From NCBI GenBank assembly GCA_028753945.1, contig JAPNXP010000007.1:3038001-3102000 (forward strand): a stretch of DNA of 64,000 bases, written 5' to 3'. A program made the translations under genes and the position numbers. The notes under the pieces are model-generated. The model ran no database searches and was not told the DNA's origin. It saw only the letters and a list, made by a program, of their open reading frames with translations. Below are positions 32,955-44,745 of the stretch, piece after piece. The DNA is from Hexactinellida sp. DTS-2022 (Eukaryota; Porifera; Hexactinellida). The stretch's first letter is position 1. The number at the start of each line of letters is the position of its first letter.

Positions 32955-33960
32955 TTAGTATATAAAGACTGTCAAGTTAAATGATAAATTTCGCTAAAAT
33001 AGAATAACCATGAGGAGTATAGTGTAATGGAAATTACAAACTACAATACAAAGATTAGGTCCTTCTTTGGGCAATAAGTATGTAGGGATTGGAATAATTT
33101 CTAACAGCATACACCAATACCTATCTAAATCTGAATCCAATTTGTTAAAATAACAAATCCTGACAAATCCTGGATAACAATCCTTAACAAATCCTGGATA
33201 ATTGCGTTTTCAGAATTAAAGTAGATTCAGTCAGGTGGGTGCACCAGTAGACATTATTAAGCTTACTGCAAAGTTACTGGTGGAATATTATATAATAACT
33301 ATGAATTAATTAGTGTTTAGATCTAATATTTTGAAATACTTTATTGAAAATTGAGTGCTATGTATCACTTTTAGCGTTTCCAGATAGTGGTTTTTTCGAA
33401 TTAATTTATAACCAAAAGAAACGCAAGTCTTTTTACTGTATGTAGTGGGCCAGTATTGAAATCAATGCTTTTAATGTTATATTAATGCAGACTATATAGT
33501 GGCCAGTTCTAATCTCACTCCCTTTATTAGTATTTCCCCGTATACAGTGCCCTGGCAACACCATTATATATTTAGGGCTGAAACTTGGAAAGTAGATGCC
33601 GAGTACCCGTCTAATTTGCAAATGGAGCTACGAAGTGAACAGAATTATAACACCTATTTAAACTAACTATGGCCCACAACATAAATAATTAATAGTGAGC
33701 TTGATAAAATGCACATATTTGGACAGATAATAAAATGCCACATCTTTTAGCAAAAAATCACAAATATTCAAATTGGCCTAGGTTTGTGCCATAATTGGAG
33801 TGTCATTCTCCTCTATTTCCTCACACTTCAGAATAAGTAACTGTTAAATCTCATTCTGTTTCAACTTGGAATAATTAAATTTCTTACTGTGCCGACTATA
33901 CTATAGTAAGTGGCCCAGTATTGAAACCACTGCCTATATTACTACTGTGCCGAGTATAGT
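32955..33960. other. Gene-free interval with CCAGTATTGAAATCA repeats
   Basis: No gene. Copies of GGCCAGTATTGAAATCAnTGC at 33448 and 33910 belong to a dispersed family that is tandem at 37190-37440 and also appears near 30370 and 61775. Confidence 0.45.
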
Positions 33961-34330
33961 CAGGGGGGGTCAATCTTAAGAATACTAACCCATAGGTGAC
34001 TTCATGGAAAAAAATATTTTTAGGGCATACCCACCCACCCCTCCTCACGAAGTACCAAGTTCTTAACGAATTTATTGCTTTTGGACCCCTACACCTAGTC
34101 AGTATTTGCCACAAGTGACACTCTGGAGTTGTAACCTGTGTCAGAAAAGCATGGATTGATACGAAGTTAATTACATCTGGTCCCTGAAGTCCTCCTATGA
34201 GCATTTTTACCCAAAACACACTTTTTAAAAAAAAAATTACAATTTTAATTAGTCAGCAATTCTCACCTTTAGGTGTGATAAGATTTTAAAAATTTACCCT
34301 TAGTGTCGATTGACCCCCCCCCCCCCCCTG
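33961..34330. mobile_element. hAT-type MITE (CAGGGGGGGTCAAT ends)
   Basis: CAGGGGGGGTCAATC and GATTGACC followed by a long C run and CTG. GTATAGT flanks it on both sides (33954-33960, 34331-34337), giving 7 matching bases. The C tract may hide an eighth. The open minus-strand frame across it has no recognisable domain. Confidence 0.7.
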
Positions 34331-34657
34331 GTATAGTACACGTTTTTTTATTATAAGGAACCCTAATTCAAACTTCAGTCTGAAGTTCCTTATTTTTTTT
34401 TTGCCAATTTCAGCCTCAAAGTTCCTTATTGGTTCCATATTTTCTTGGGCTCGAAATATTGCTTAGTAAGAAGGTACCTACGTATTCAATTACTTAATTA
34501 ACTGATTATTAACATTTTAACAGTAGGCTTGATGAGTTTAAAGTAGTATTTGAAGATGATACAATTGATTATATATCAAAGAAAGATATACATAGACGAT
34601 GTTGAATTATTCTGGAAAATTAATAAATGTACCATGAATCAGATATATATGATAGGT

Positions 34658-37058
34658 CATAGCCTACTATACATAAGGCCTCACAGTAAAATATGAAATC
34701 TGGACCAGGGATGCGGTCGCCGCCGGGGAACGAAATTGCAATTTTTTATCAAATTTAATGACATTCCGCTTAAAAACAGATATTCCGGTGACTAGCAGTC
34801 GATATATATCGAAAAATATGCATATTAACCACAAAGCTAATTTTAGACTTTTGTGTTGTTATTCACCCATAATATAAATAAGTGGTTTATGGTATATAAC
34901 ATACATAGCAAATTTATACTTTATTACGCTCTACAGCTAAATAATCCATCTTGTTATTTATTTATGTCATTCCCATTAGTACAATACCCCTACAGAGCCC
35001 ATTTCCCTATTAATTAATTAACCTTATAATTTGATTTATGCTACTACCATTAATTTATTAGTTTTTTTCTAACGATGCCCAACAGTTGTGCCGTTTTCGG
35101 ATGCAAAATCAACTACAACGACGATCACCGAGTCCCAGTTTTTAAACTACCTACGAAACCAGATGACCTAGGACACAGATGGCTTCAGGTTCTTCGGAGA
35201 GACGATTTACAATCATTCAAGGGGGTTTACGTGTGTGTAAATCATTTTCGCCAGGAGGATGTTGAGTATACTCACAAAGTTGCAAACGGAGATGGTACTT
35301 ATCGTGAAATTCCAAGAGTCAACCCAAAGCTAAAAGATGGTGCCGTTCCAGTTTTTCTACCAGGACACCCTTCAATCTGTTCTCAATCTATTAGCTCCAA
35401 AAAGCGCAGATGTGTGTCACCTACCTCAAAAGATGAGGAAATGTTCAATGAAGCATTAACACATAGCCTGGCATCTGAGAGCGAAGAGAAAGAGAGTCTT
35501 GCAAAATTAGCCCCGCGGTTGACATTTAAATCATGTTATCCTTCTGTATTGGAACGCCAAAATGTCAAATTAGTCCTGAAAGTAATCCATGAGTCCACGA
35601 TTGCTGCTCTAGCTCTCCAAAATGATCAACGTTGCAGTGAGTTGAAAACAAACACCTCTAGTTTCGTCAAAATTCTACTCACGTTATGGAACATGTTTAA
35701 TGTAAATGTTCCATATAAGCATATTCGTTTAAATGATTCTTCATGTCGCCCTTTCACAGTTAATGACGAACGCTTTATCTTTTAACCAGGATAGTAAATT
35801 GGCTAGAGACTTGGGAATCACACTCTTTGAAAGATGGCAAATTGAGCAAGCAAACTTTTACAAGCTTAAGACACGCGTGCATTGTACTCCCTCAAATAGT
35901 TAATTATCTAACTGGACAGTGTGGATATGCTTACATTTTAACACGTTTCTTACAAACAGATCCACTAGAGCACCATTTCGGACTTTATCGGATGATGTCT
36001 GGATCAAATTACCATGTTTCGTACCTTCAAATTTTAGAAGCTGAACGTCGTTTGAAGATCTCCAATCTATTAACTCTATTTTCTAATACCAACACTCAAC
36101 CATCCAGCCAGATTTCTATGGAGGAATTTATTCAGTCTTTCTCTCCCATTTATAGCGTACATACAGATACAGAAATTGACATTGATCCTTTTCTTGATGC
36201 TCTATCAGATGTATCAGCCATTGAGTGCGATACCCCAACACTCCAGTCACTAGCTTTTATTGCTGGGTATGCTGCCTACCAATACCTTAAGCATTCTTCA
36301 CCGTGCTTAATATGCCGAGATCTTTTAATTATCGACAAAGATATTCTAGTAGATGAATCCTTCGAATTCCGGTACCAACTACTGCAGCTTTTTCATCGTG
36401 GTGGTCTAAAGTACCCTTCAGAGCTTGCATTGGAATCTTTAATTATTGTTTGGAAGATTCTAACTATAATCCAAAGTAATAGTGAACTTATGTCCCTGTT
36501 GATAGAAGGTCAAACTAGAAGATTTTAGTAACACTTGCTTTTGGCTCCCTAACTGGTCTTGATAGTGGTTTTGAAGGTTGGAGAACTACTTGTCCTTCTT
36601 GTAATGTGAAAGGTTCAACCATTCTATCAAGTCTCGTTCGGAGTGAAGCAAATTGTCTAATTGCAAATCTTGTCAAGAATTACAATTCGAGCCTTAATTT
36701 AAAGGGATTAGAAAAGCGGAAATTGAAAAAGTTCGATTCCTGATTATTTAGATACGAGTTAGTTGTCTTATGTGAAGTAACTATATCTACCAGAGTAAAT
36801 AGAGGTTTCTAGTAGTTTCTGTATTGTGTATGTTATGTGACTGTATTCAAACTCACAAAGTAACAAGATTAATGGTATAATGAGAGTATACGTATTACTT
36901 TATTACAGTTGCTAGTTATTGAGGTAGCTGTTTTTAAGCAGTAAGTCACTATATTTGATCTAAAATTGCAATACCATAATTTTCGTTTCCCGGCGGCGAC
37001 CGCATCCCTGGTCCAGATTTCTTATTTTACTGTGAGGCCTTATGTATAGTAGGCTATG
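34658..37058. mobile_element. P-like THAP transposon, internally deleted, TSD GATAGGT
   Basis: About 80-bp inverted repeats (34658-34737, 36979-37058) start CATAGCCTACTATACATAAG and include CTGGACCAGGGATGCGGTCG. GATAGGT flanks at 34651-34657 and 37059-37065. One gene on the plus strand combines a THAP domain with the later part of a P-type transposase. The right flank, from GATAGGT on, also occurs without the element at 44878, so that repeat was the insertion target. Confidence 0.88.
35075..36742 (+). pseudogene. THAP-domain P-type transposase, internally deleted and frameshifted
   Basis: ATG 35075 opens MPNSCAVFGC. C5, C10, C54 and H57 fit the THAP C2CH finger, and GAVPVFLPGH follows as in many THAP proteins. 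Residues about 165-190 (QNVKLVLKVIHESTIAAL) begin the part shared with P/THAP9-like transposases. This frame stops at 35785. The sequence continues in other frames with QDSKLARDLGITLFERW, then (35827-36528) LSKQTFTSLRHA, FLQTDPLEHHFGLYRMMSGS and LEAERRLKISNLL. A final frame to 36742 gives a CPSC motif. The N-terminal half of the RNase H-like catalytic core is absent. THAP9 and Drosophila P transposase are the named relatives (family knowledge). The product cannot be an active transposase, though the THAP domain alone (236 codons open) could still bind DNA. Confidence 0.85.
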
Positions 37059-37189
37059 GATAGGTATATTATTTATGGTTTTATAATCTCAGGCTGGGCA
37101 GTTCCTTAAGAGTTCCTTAATTTATTGCCAATTCTCAGCCTGGAGTTCCTTATAAAGGTGTTCCTTATTTTTTAAAGTGTATAGTACCT

Positions 37190-37440
37190 ACTATAGTATA
37201 GTGGCCAAGTATTGAAATCACTGCCTTTATAATTATTACTGTGCCAAACTATACTATAGTAAAGTTGTCCAGTTCTAATCTTACTACTTTGTAATATTAT
37301 TACTGTGGCCACTACACTTCAGTATAGTGGCCCAGTATTGAAATCATTGCCTTTATATAATAATATTTTTACTGTGCCAACTATACTTTAGTATAGTGGC
37401 CCAGTAATTAAATCACTGCCTTTATGTTTTATTTTTCACC
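37190..37440. repeat. Tandem array of a 90-120-bp unit
   Basis: TATAGTGGCCCAGTATTGAAATC-type segments recur near 37197, 37262 (diverged), 37323 and 37393, each followed by ACTGCCTTTAT or a relative and TACTGTGCC. The same word occurs singly at 33448, 33910, 30370 and 61775. A dispersed, locally tandem repeat without coding capacity. Confidence 0.6.
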
Positions 37441-38039
37441 GTAGACGATGTCCTGACCACACTTTGATACATTGATAATTTTAACACCTATTTAAGCTAA
37501 TTATGGCTCATAACATGAAATAAGATATAGTGAACTTAATAAACTTAATAAAAGTGAACTTAATAATATTTGAATAGAGAATCAATCCATTGTAAAGAAA
37601 TACTAAAAGTAAATAGAAGCCAGCTTGAATTCACAAGTCATATCAATAGAGTAAGATTTAATAAGTTAAATCAACATATTTAAAACAAATTGATAAAATA
37701 GAGAAAGATTTAACAAGTTAAATTAATAGAATTATTATTAGTTGAACAATAGAATTAGATTTAACAGTTTTACCGAATTTGAAGTGTGAGTAAACTAAGA
37801 AATTTCAACACCCATCTATGGCAGAAATTAAACCCATTAATAAAAATTTCTTCTCCCATAAGATGCAGAATTTTATCATGAATTCAATGGTGAAATAAAA
37901 ATTAGGGGGTTTGTATGACATTTTTTGAGTTATGGAGCAGATTAATTTTGAAAGGTGTCAGAAATTTGTCCAAAATTTGTAAATCAAAAATCGTAGCACC
38001 AGGTGAAAATTTGAAGGTCACTCCGCACCTACATGCCAA

Positions 38040-38235
38040 GTTTCAGCTTTCAATTTATGAAGGTGAATCCAGGGCACTGACTACGGAGAAAATAAAAATA
38101 AAAAATTGTAACTGTGCCGACACATGTTCCTTGGAGGCACTACATTTTGGTGGTTGGATAACTGATGCTGTCTCCAAAGGAAAATGCTGTCGGCACTGCA
38201 ATTTTTTTAAACCATGTTATGAAGCCCTCAAGGTG
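38040..38235. repeat. Palindromic GTGCCGACA repeat, partner at 47110-47290
   Basis: TGTAACTGTGCCGACA on the left and TGTCGGCACTGCAA on the right bracket about 100 bp with GGAGGCACTA and TGGTGGTTGG. The copy at 47110-47290 is in the opposite orientation with CAGCTGTGCCGACA arms. The open frame 37915-38253 lies over this repeat and is not credited as a gene. Confidence 0.6.
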
Positions 38236-38458
38236 TTTAGACGCACTGATTAAGTTGTTACGGGACAAAGGCGATTGATAAATTTTAAGTTTGTTTCGAT
38301 CTTAAACCATCTTGAATTTAATGCCATTCATTAAATAATTAATTTGTTAACTAAACGCAACTCACCGTGGATAACATTGCTAAAATATTCCATTATTTAT
38401 ATAATTTAATATCAATAAATAATTAATAAATGGCATTATACTCAAGATGGTTTAAGAT

Positions 38459-38613
38459 CAGAGGCGTAGCTAGGCCTGCATGAAGGTGCGGCACTGATAG
38501 ATTATGGGTGCGGCATTTCCGCACTAAAGTATTATACTAATGGGCATTTTATTGTGCACAAATTATGTGGGTGCGGCCTGTGCCTCAAGTGCCGCACCCT
38601 GGCTACGCCTCTG
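38459..38613. mobile_element. hAT-type MITE (CAGAGGCGTAGCTAGG), TSD TTTAAGAT
   Basis: Ends CAGAGGCGTAGC and GGCTACGCCTCTG, with perfect 8-bp duplication TTTAAGAT at 38451-38458 and 38614-38621. Sister of 16387-16533. Confidence 0.92.
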
Positions 38614-38815
38614 TTTAAGATATAAACAAACTTCAAATTTATCAATCGTTCCTTTCTCCGGTAACAACTCGATAAATGGGTCCATTGACTACTATATAAT
38701 ACAGATGGGAAAGCAGCCGACCAACGAATAAAAAGAGAGGCCAGTTTCTGATTGTCACTCTAATACAATCTATGCTTATAGAAATTGTGAATTTGACTTA
38801 ATATAGGGTAATAGA

Positions 38816-38971
38816 CATAGGCGTCGTAAATGCAAAGGTCAATCCTTCGGGCCGCCCGGAAATTCCGGGTAATGTCCGGGTAAACTCCGGGTATAGTATT
38901 AGTAGCATAGGGGCAACCCTTCCGGGCCGCCAAGACATTTCCGGGCACCCGGGCGGATTACGACGCCTATG
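38816..38971. mobile_element. CATAGGCGTCG hAT-type MITE, TSD GTAATAGA
   Basis: Perfect 8-bp duplication at 38808-38815 and 38972-38979. The opposite TIR of the host element (46935-46965, reversed) contains GGGTAATAGAGTATGG without the insert, a true empty site that confirms the boundaries. Confidence 0.95.
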
Positions 38972-39284
38972 GTAATAGAGTATGGTAAATCCATTAGTAG
39001 TATTTATGAGTCTCAGAACTGCGGTTTAGGCGCCATTTAATGATGACGTCAGTAACAACTAATACACTTGTATACAGTATACACATAAAAGAATTCAATG
39101 AAGCATAATTTATTCTAATGATAATAAAGACAAACAATCAGTCTGGTAGTCAAGTTTCTTGGCCTTAAATGAATCAACTTGAGACTTTCTAGTAGCTTCA
39201 CTAACTTCATTGGAATGTCCTTTATGTTAAAGATTAGTTATAATCGAATGAACTCTCTTATAGTCCAGCAACATGGTGAGAAAG

Positions 39285-39917
39285 TTATATGGTTACTCCA
39301 AATTGGGAGATAGGAATGTTTAACACATTCTTACCGTCACTATGTAAACAAAAAAATTCTCTCCAAATATAGTCAATATAACCTATCAAAATGCAGGAAA
39401 TTAAGTGCTGAGCACGAATCTGACAATATAAAGTAGTTAATAATGCATTTGAATGAGCTATCCTGTATTTATACTCCGGCGATTCGATTGGGCACCAATT
39501 TTTGACCCCCTGAAAAATTTGTTCTTCCAAAAATTTTGCTATGTGCCATAGCTGAAGTTGATCAGAACCTATAATACTACAATTGTGCAAAATTTGGTAC
39601 TTTTATCTCGAAAATGCACAATCTTTCACCATATTGCTGGACTATTACAACCATCAGTAGCATGTAGATCGCGAACAAAACCGGAATCCCATTCAACTGA
39701 TACCTGTGCAAGTAGGTGGAGTATAACATGCTTAGTTGGAAGTTTGGTTGCCATATCTGCGATTCAAATGATTCGAGTTACAAAATGCCGTTTCTACATA
39801 CTGATAAAGGATTACTGTTGGAACTGGAGCCCTCCTCCAATAAGCATCTCAATATAAGAATTATTAACCTGATCTTTCTGAAGTTGTTCAAAACAAACAT
39901 CCAGTTGGAACGTTGTA
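39285..39917. other. Unidentified segment inside the 8.4-kb element
   Basis: Short open frames on both strands. A plus frame reads NMLSWKFGCHICDSNDSSY, with a CxxC, but no domain could be recognised. Possibly decayed 3' coding sequence of the P-type transposase to its right, which points this way. Confidence 0.3.
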
Positions 39918-40117
39918 CAGGCACGTAGCTAGAGTATGTAATTCAGGGGGGCAAGTTTTATGTTGGGGGGGCAAGTGCAGGGAGTCGGGGGGGCAAGTGG
40001 GGGACGAATCACTCTATTTACTATAACGAACACTTCCTAATTCTCTTGGGAGGGGGGGCGAGGAGTACTTTTGGGGGGGCGGTCGCCCCCCCTTGCTCCC
40101 CCGTAGCTACGTGCCTG
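39918..40117. mobile_element. hAT-type MITE (CAGGCACGTAGCTAG), TSD ACGTTGTA
   Basis: CAGGCACGTAGCTAG and GTAGCTACGTGCCTG ends with perfect 8-bp duplication ACGTTGTA (39910-39917, 40118-40125). The inside has GGGGGGGCAAG runs. Confidence 0.92.
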
Positions 40118-40229
40118 ACGTTGTATGGGCGAATGAGAGATGCACCCTGCTACATAAGCAAAAGTATTTTTTAAGAGATAACTATCTGATAAAGAAAGTA
40201 GGTCAACAGAATCAGTTGGTAATGTGACA

Positions 40230-41189
40230 AAAAAATGCGAAGTCAGCTTATTATTTCATCAGTTGAAGACACTATTAAGCCACTAAAGTTGATATCGCGT
40301 TTGAGAAGGTGCTGGTAAGTTATTATCTTTTCAGAACGCAGTATCTCAGTTAAACTCACTAGAAACGACCGCCACTCATTTGTCTACATTGAGAAAATCT
40401 CCTTTCTAATGGATCGGTCTGAAATCTTCTGGTTTATACGTAATGAAATCAATCTGTGATTAAATCAAATGTTAGATCAGCAATAGCGGCATTTGTATTC
40501 ATTAATTCTTCAAAGGTTTGTTTAGTGAGACCATGTTTTTTCGAAAGTTTCCATGTTGTAACCAATTGTTCATTTCCAGTAGAACGGTACGTTTATCTTT
40601 AAGCGCATTAGGAATTTAGGACTAATAGCATTTCCAAAGTGATGCCGATGAAAAGGTTCTTTGGATAACAAGACACCAGCACATGTTTATAAGCTTTATG
40701 AATGCGGGAGTTACTATATCTTCATCCCTAAGATATTCACGCATTGCAACTGAGGTTTTACTATCAAAAATAGCTAGAGCTAGTGGAACCGATTGTTTCT
40801 TATTTCCTGGATGTAGTGCTTGGTAGTTTAAAGATGGAGCTTTTCGAAGATGGAAATTGAGAGAGTGGTCTGCTTCATGAACTTTGTGAAGGCTACGCCA
40901 AAATACATTCCCTGCTGGAACTATAAGAGTTAATTCTTGATGTTTTATTTGCAGCTGTGGAATTTGAAAGAACCGAGCACCAATAAGATTATTCTGAATG
41001 TTTGATTAGGTGAACTCTATCAAAAATCAAGTAAACAATTAGAGAATTATTTGGATTGATCATAAAGTATTTCTTTTCAGGAACTGGATAAGTATTCATC
41101 AAATAGTTAACGAAGAAATATTGGTTCGCGCACAGTGGGCTACTATAGTGTATTAGGTGAAAATAATTTATCAAAAATACTACTTTCAA
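40230..41189 (-). pseudogene. P-element/THAP9-type transposase fragment
   Basis: Reading leftward, conserved segments appear in the family's order: YLIFDRVHLIKHSE (41030 region, like the DPVHLIKN motif), QNNLIGARFF, LHPGNKKQSVPLALAIFD (about 40810-40760), LINMCWCLVI, then in changed frames NALKDKRTVLLEMNNWLQ, KKHGLTKQTFEELM, NAAIADL, RFQTDPLERRFSQCRQMSGG and FLVSLTEILRSEKI. Stops at several points (for example after KCY and GRF) and at least three frameshifts show it is dead. No THAP domain was seen upstream. It is likely the relic of the transposase that once moved the 8.4-kb element. Confidence 0.85.
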
Positions 41190-42439
41190 ATTGGATTTCT
41201 AAAGCATACATCTTAAATATTATATATTTAAAAATTGAACTTGATTGATCTAATAAATTTCTAATGCTGCATAGTGCATACTGTTGGCCATAATATATTT
41301 CTAGTCAAAATTGCATTTTGTTGAATAGTTTTGATGTAGCATTCCATTACGTTGAATATTCGCTAAAGGTGATAATAAGTAACAATGAAATGAATTCTTA
41401 TTTAATGAATGAACTGCTATGGATTCATTTCGTATGACTAGTTCATTCTATTTAACTTGTTTTATTAAATAATTGAGAAAATTCTCGGGGTAAACTAGCT
41501 GAAAAATTGAGAAGTAATAAAATGATTACGACTCACCGCAAATTTTCTACCAACACCTTCCAGGACAAATTTTTTAATATGTTTGCCTATGAAACGTTGC
41601 TAAACCCATATTAAATGCACAACCTCCGCTTCGCGTTGCTTGTGTTGTTTAAAATTTGTAGATTATCTTCTCATAATGGATCATTATTTAATCCTAAAAC
41701 ACATCTGGACTTGGCTAAAATATTGAGTGGAAATTTCTTTGACGTCAATCTATCTGTAAATCAAATTCTGGGAGCTTTTAAGCTTGAGGATGATAAGAGA
41801 CACTCTGGATTATCTTTATTAGGCAAAATATTGACAAATATCAAGAAGAGTAAGAAATCGGTGTATAACCTCAATGGTGACTGGTGGGAAGTCGAGATTC
41901 CTTGGAATTCAGATATTGTAACCAACGACCAATCTTCTCTTTAGGATCCTACATCCCCTATAGATTGCAATTTCAAACTAGATCCTAACATAGAGAGGAG
42001 AAAACATGTCGATGAAATTCAATTGCGTTCAAAGAGATCAGACTTGATCAGACTGGAATTTTGAGCTCAATCCGACAATTAGAAAACCTTGAGAAGATAA
42101 CTGTAATAAGCCATGATGCTTTACTCTTGTATATAGTAGCTACAGAAGAAATTTCTTTTAAAAGCGGCCCAAACATTGCTTGGAAAATCTATAACGGTGA
42201 AACATTACAATCTGTTACTAACATAGTGTCTCCAGAAATGTCAACTTTCTTAGCATATCACCTTAAACTTGGTAAAGGAAAATGGAGAGAACTTAAATAT
42301 TATCTCCAATCTGAAGGACTTATTTTATCAACTTGGGAAAAAATTAGGGAAATTAGAAGCTCGATTATACCAACTTTCAATTGGTATCCAAATGACTCTA
42401 ACCCAATTGGTATATTTTTTCTTATTTCTCTCATGTACC

Positions 42440-42624
42440 CAGGGTTTCATCCAGGCGTATGCAACGCGCCTGTAGGCGCGTAAATTTGGATGAAAAAATT
42501 TCTAGGCGCGCGAAAATCGAGAGATGCTCCCATAGAATTAATACAAAATGAATCATTTAGGCGCGTGTGAGCGATCTCAAACTAAATCTAGGCGCGCGCG
42601 AAATTTAGTCTGGATGAAAGCCTG
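42440..42624. mobile_element. hAT-type MITE in the RAG1-like gene, TSD CATGTACC
   Basis: CAGGGTTTCATCCAG and CTGGATGAAAGCCTG ends; perfect 8-bp duplication CATGTACC at 42432-42439 and 42625-42632. Contains several TAGGCGCGCG words. It cuts the RAG1-like frame after the residues SLMYP. Confidence 0.92.
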
Positions 42625-42726
42625 CATGTACCCAATCTTTTTGACCGGTTATTAAGAGAATGTCCTCTGAATTTTCCTGCACCACACTTTTATCCCTTAA
42701 ATTTCATAATCAAACATGGACTAGAT

Positions 42727-43026
42727 CAGAGGTTCTTAATCGAAACAATCATATTACCCCCATTTCGAAATTTCTAGACATTTCACCCCCCCCATAATTG
42801 TTAACTGTAAATTGTATTATATTATTCATTCCAAACAAGAGAGAATATGAATAAGAATCAGTAGTAAACTTATCGTGTTGTATAGTAAATAGGTTACTTG
42901 TATATTTGGTCACCTTTGTAAGTATTTATGGAATTTTACTATGTAGAGATATAATAAGGTATGACCAAATTGTTCAAAAATTTCTCCCAAAAATCCTCCA
43001 AATTCCCCCAAGGTTGAGAACCCCTG
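42727..43026. mobile_element. hAT-type MITE in the RAG1-like gene, TSD GACTAGAT/A
   Basis: CAGAGGTTCTTAATCG and GTTGAGAACCCCTG ends; the flanks GACTAGAT (42719-42726) and GACTAGAA (43027-43034) match at 7 of 8. Second insertion in the same decayed gene. Confidence 0.85.
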
Positions 43027-44581
43027 GACTAGAAGGATCTGGATCTCATTACTCTCCTTATTTAATGTCAGAAGTGAATATGGACCGATCAAATTGTATT
43101 GTTTTCATGGTGTCACCCCTTCAGATATTAGATCGTTTCGGATATGTTCTGTGGGAAATCGTCATCCTAACTCCTGTTTTTCAAATCAGCCCGTTGCACT
43201 TATTTGTCAAAAGGAGACTATTGACACGGGTATGGAACTAAGCAAGTTGATCAACCCTGAAATTGTATTACTCAATGAAAATGGTATTGACTACCTTAAT
43301 GGCCATGTCAATGTATAATCAAAGCCTCAATGTTTGACGGAAAAACCTTAGCTGTCATGACAGGAAAAGGAGGGGCACCCAGCATTGCCTGCAAAGCAAC
43401 CCGTAGTGATATAGATAACATCGCGAAAGTTGTACGCGGTTTCCCTTTAGATTGCTCTATAGAGGATATTAAAGAGACAATCCTTCAATTAATCTCCGAT
43501 GGTAAAGAACTTTTAAACTACAAAACGACCCAGCGATTTTGAATTACACACGAACCTGCTAGTGACATTGATGTTGTTCCCGCAACACCTTTACATTCCT
43601 ATCTAAGGATTTTAGATTGTTTTTTTTAACTTGATCTATCGGCTTGCAGCAGGAAAATCCAAATGGACAGAGGATCAAACGGTGCGAGATTGTCGATCTT
43701 TGGTATGTAACCGTATTCATGAACTGACAAACCTACTATTCTACCAACCTGGGGAAAGTGGTAACACAAGCACAGGTAATATGGCAAGAACATTTTTCCT
43801 TTACAAAAAGCCGTGTTTTAGAATCGCGCTATCATTTGTACCAAGTGTCCATAAAGAATTTCTAACCGAGATTCATATAAATTTATCTGCATTGCTCAGG
43901 GTTTCAAATAGTTGTGAGTCTGTTAATGTAGAAAGACTTCGTGCATTGAGTCAAGAAACATACATGCTAATTTTGAAGAAATTTCCTTGGGCTTCTGTTA
44001 GTAATACACTCCACAAGATTTTGGCTCATGTCCTGTCCACCAATTCATTGAGGGAAATAATAACGTTGGATTATGTAATCTCTCTGAAGAGGGATTAGAG
44101 CAAGGACATAAGTTCATTCGAGAATTCTCAATCCATCTATGTAGAAAATCAAATTTCTTCCACGGGTTAAGCGATGTTGCAATGAGGTTGTATATCTATG
44201 GTTTCCCAGTTATTAATGAGAAATTCATGAAAATCATAATTTGTTCATTTTGCGGCGAAGTAGGTCATCAAAAGAATTGTCCAAAAAACAGGCTGGAAGA
44301 AGAAAACATTAATGTTAATGCAAATGAAGATTCAAGACTTCAAAATTACATTGATGATATTGTAGTTTATTTAACAGTAATTGATGAATAGCTCTTATAA
44401 TATCAATTTTAATTAATAATACAAATTACATATATAGTCTCAAAATGGTCAACCAACCCCACCTTTGTACATATAAATATATAGACATATATTTACAGAC
44501 TATATGTGTTTTAATTAATAGTATACACAGTGTTTTCTTTATGGATTTGCTTGGAGGGCCCTACCAACAATTAGAGGCACT

Positions 44582-44737
44582 CATAGGCGTCGTAAATGCA
44601 AAGGTCAACCCTTCGGGCCGCCCGGAAATTCCGGGTAATGTCCGGGTAAACTCGGAGTATAGTGTTAGTAGCATAGGGACAATCCCTTCGGCCCGCCCGG
44701 ACATTTCCGGGCACCCGGGCGGTTTACGACGCCTATG
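44582..44737. mobile_element. CATAGGCGTCG hAT-type MITE, TSD GAGGCACT
   Basis: Third copy of the family at 136-291. Perfect 8-bp duplication GAGGCACT at 44574-44581 and 44738-44745. Confidence 0.95.
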
Positions 44738-44745
44738 GAGGCACT

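Larger units (their letters stand above)
41615..44391 (+). pseudogene. RAG1-like (RAG1/Transib superfamily) transposase, degraded
   Basis: Pieces in several frames follow the order of RAG1-like proteins. 42061-42439 has EMSTFLAYHLKLGKGKWREL and TWEKIREIRSSIIP. 43094-43318 has VALICQKETIDTG. 43330-43616 has FDGKTLAVMTGKGGAPS, ACKATRSD (compare CDATR of RAG1) and, after a stop, ITHEPASDIDVVPATPLHSY. 43631-44032 has TGNMARTFF (43772) and LHKILAHV (44009). After a frameshift, NNNVGLCNLSEEGLEQGHKF (about 44050-44115) aligns with the RAG1 segment holding its catalytic glutamate (likely GAG at 44098), then RLYIYGFPV. The C-terminus has CSFCGEVGHQKNC (44242-44280), a CX2CX3GHX3C zinc motif similar to the tail of amphioxus ProtoRAG RAG1-like. 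Frameshifts, stops and two hAT MITEs (42440, 42727) disable it. No RAG2-like Kelch gene was seen. Transib is the alternative family. Confidence 0.72.

Noticed and set aside
37915..38253. 112-residue open frame with several cysteines
   Set aside because: It lies over a palindromic GTGCCGACA repeat also found at 47110-47290; the cysteines come from the repeat arms and the other copy is not open.
41131..44535. CACAGTG heptamer-like words at 41134 and 44526 as RAG-type element ends
   Set aside because: Seven-base matches are expected by chance; they are not in inverted orientation with matching flanks and one falls in P-transposase sequence.
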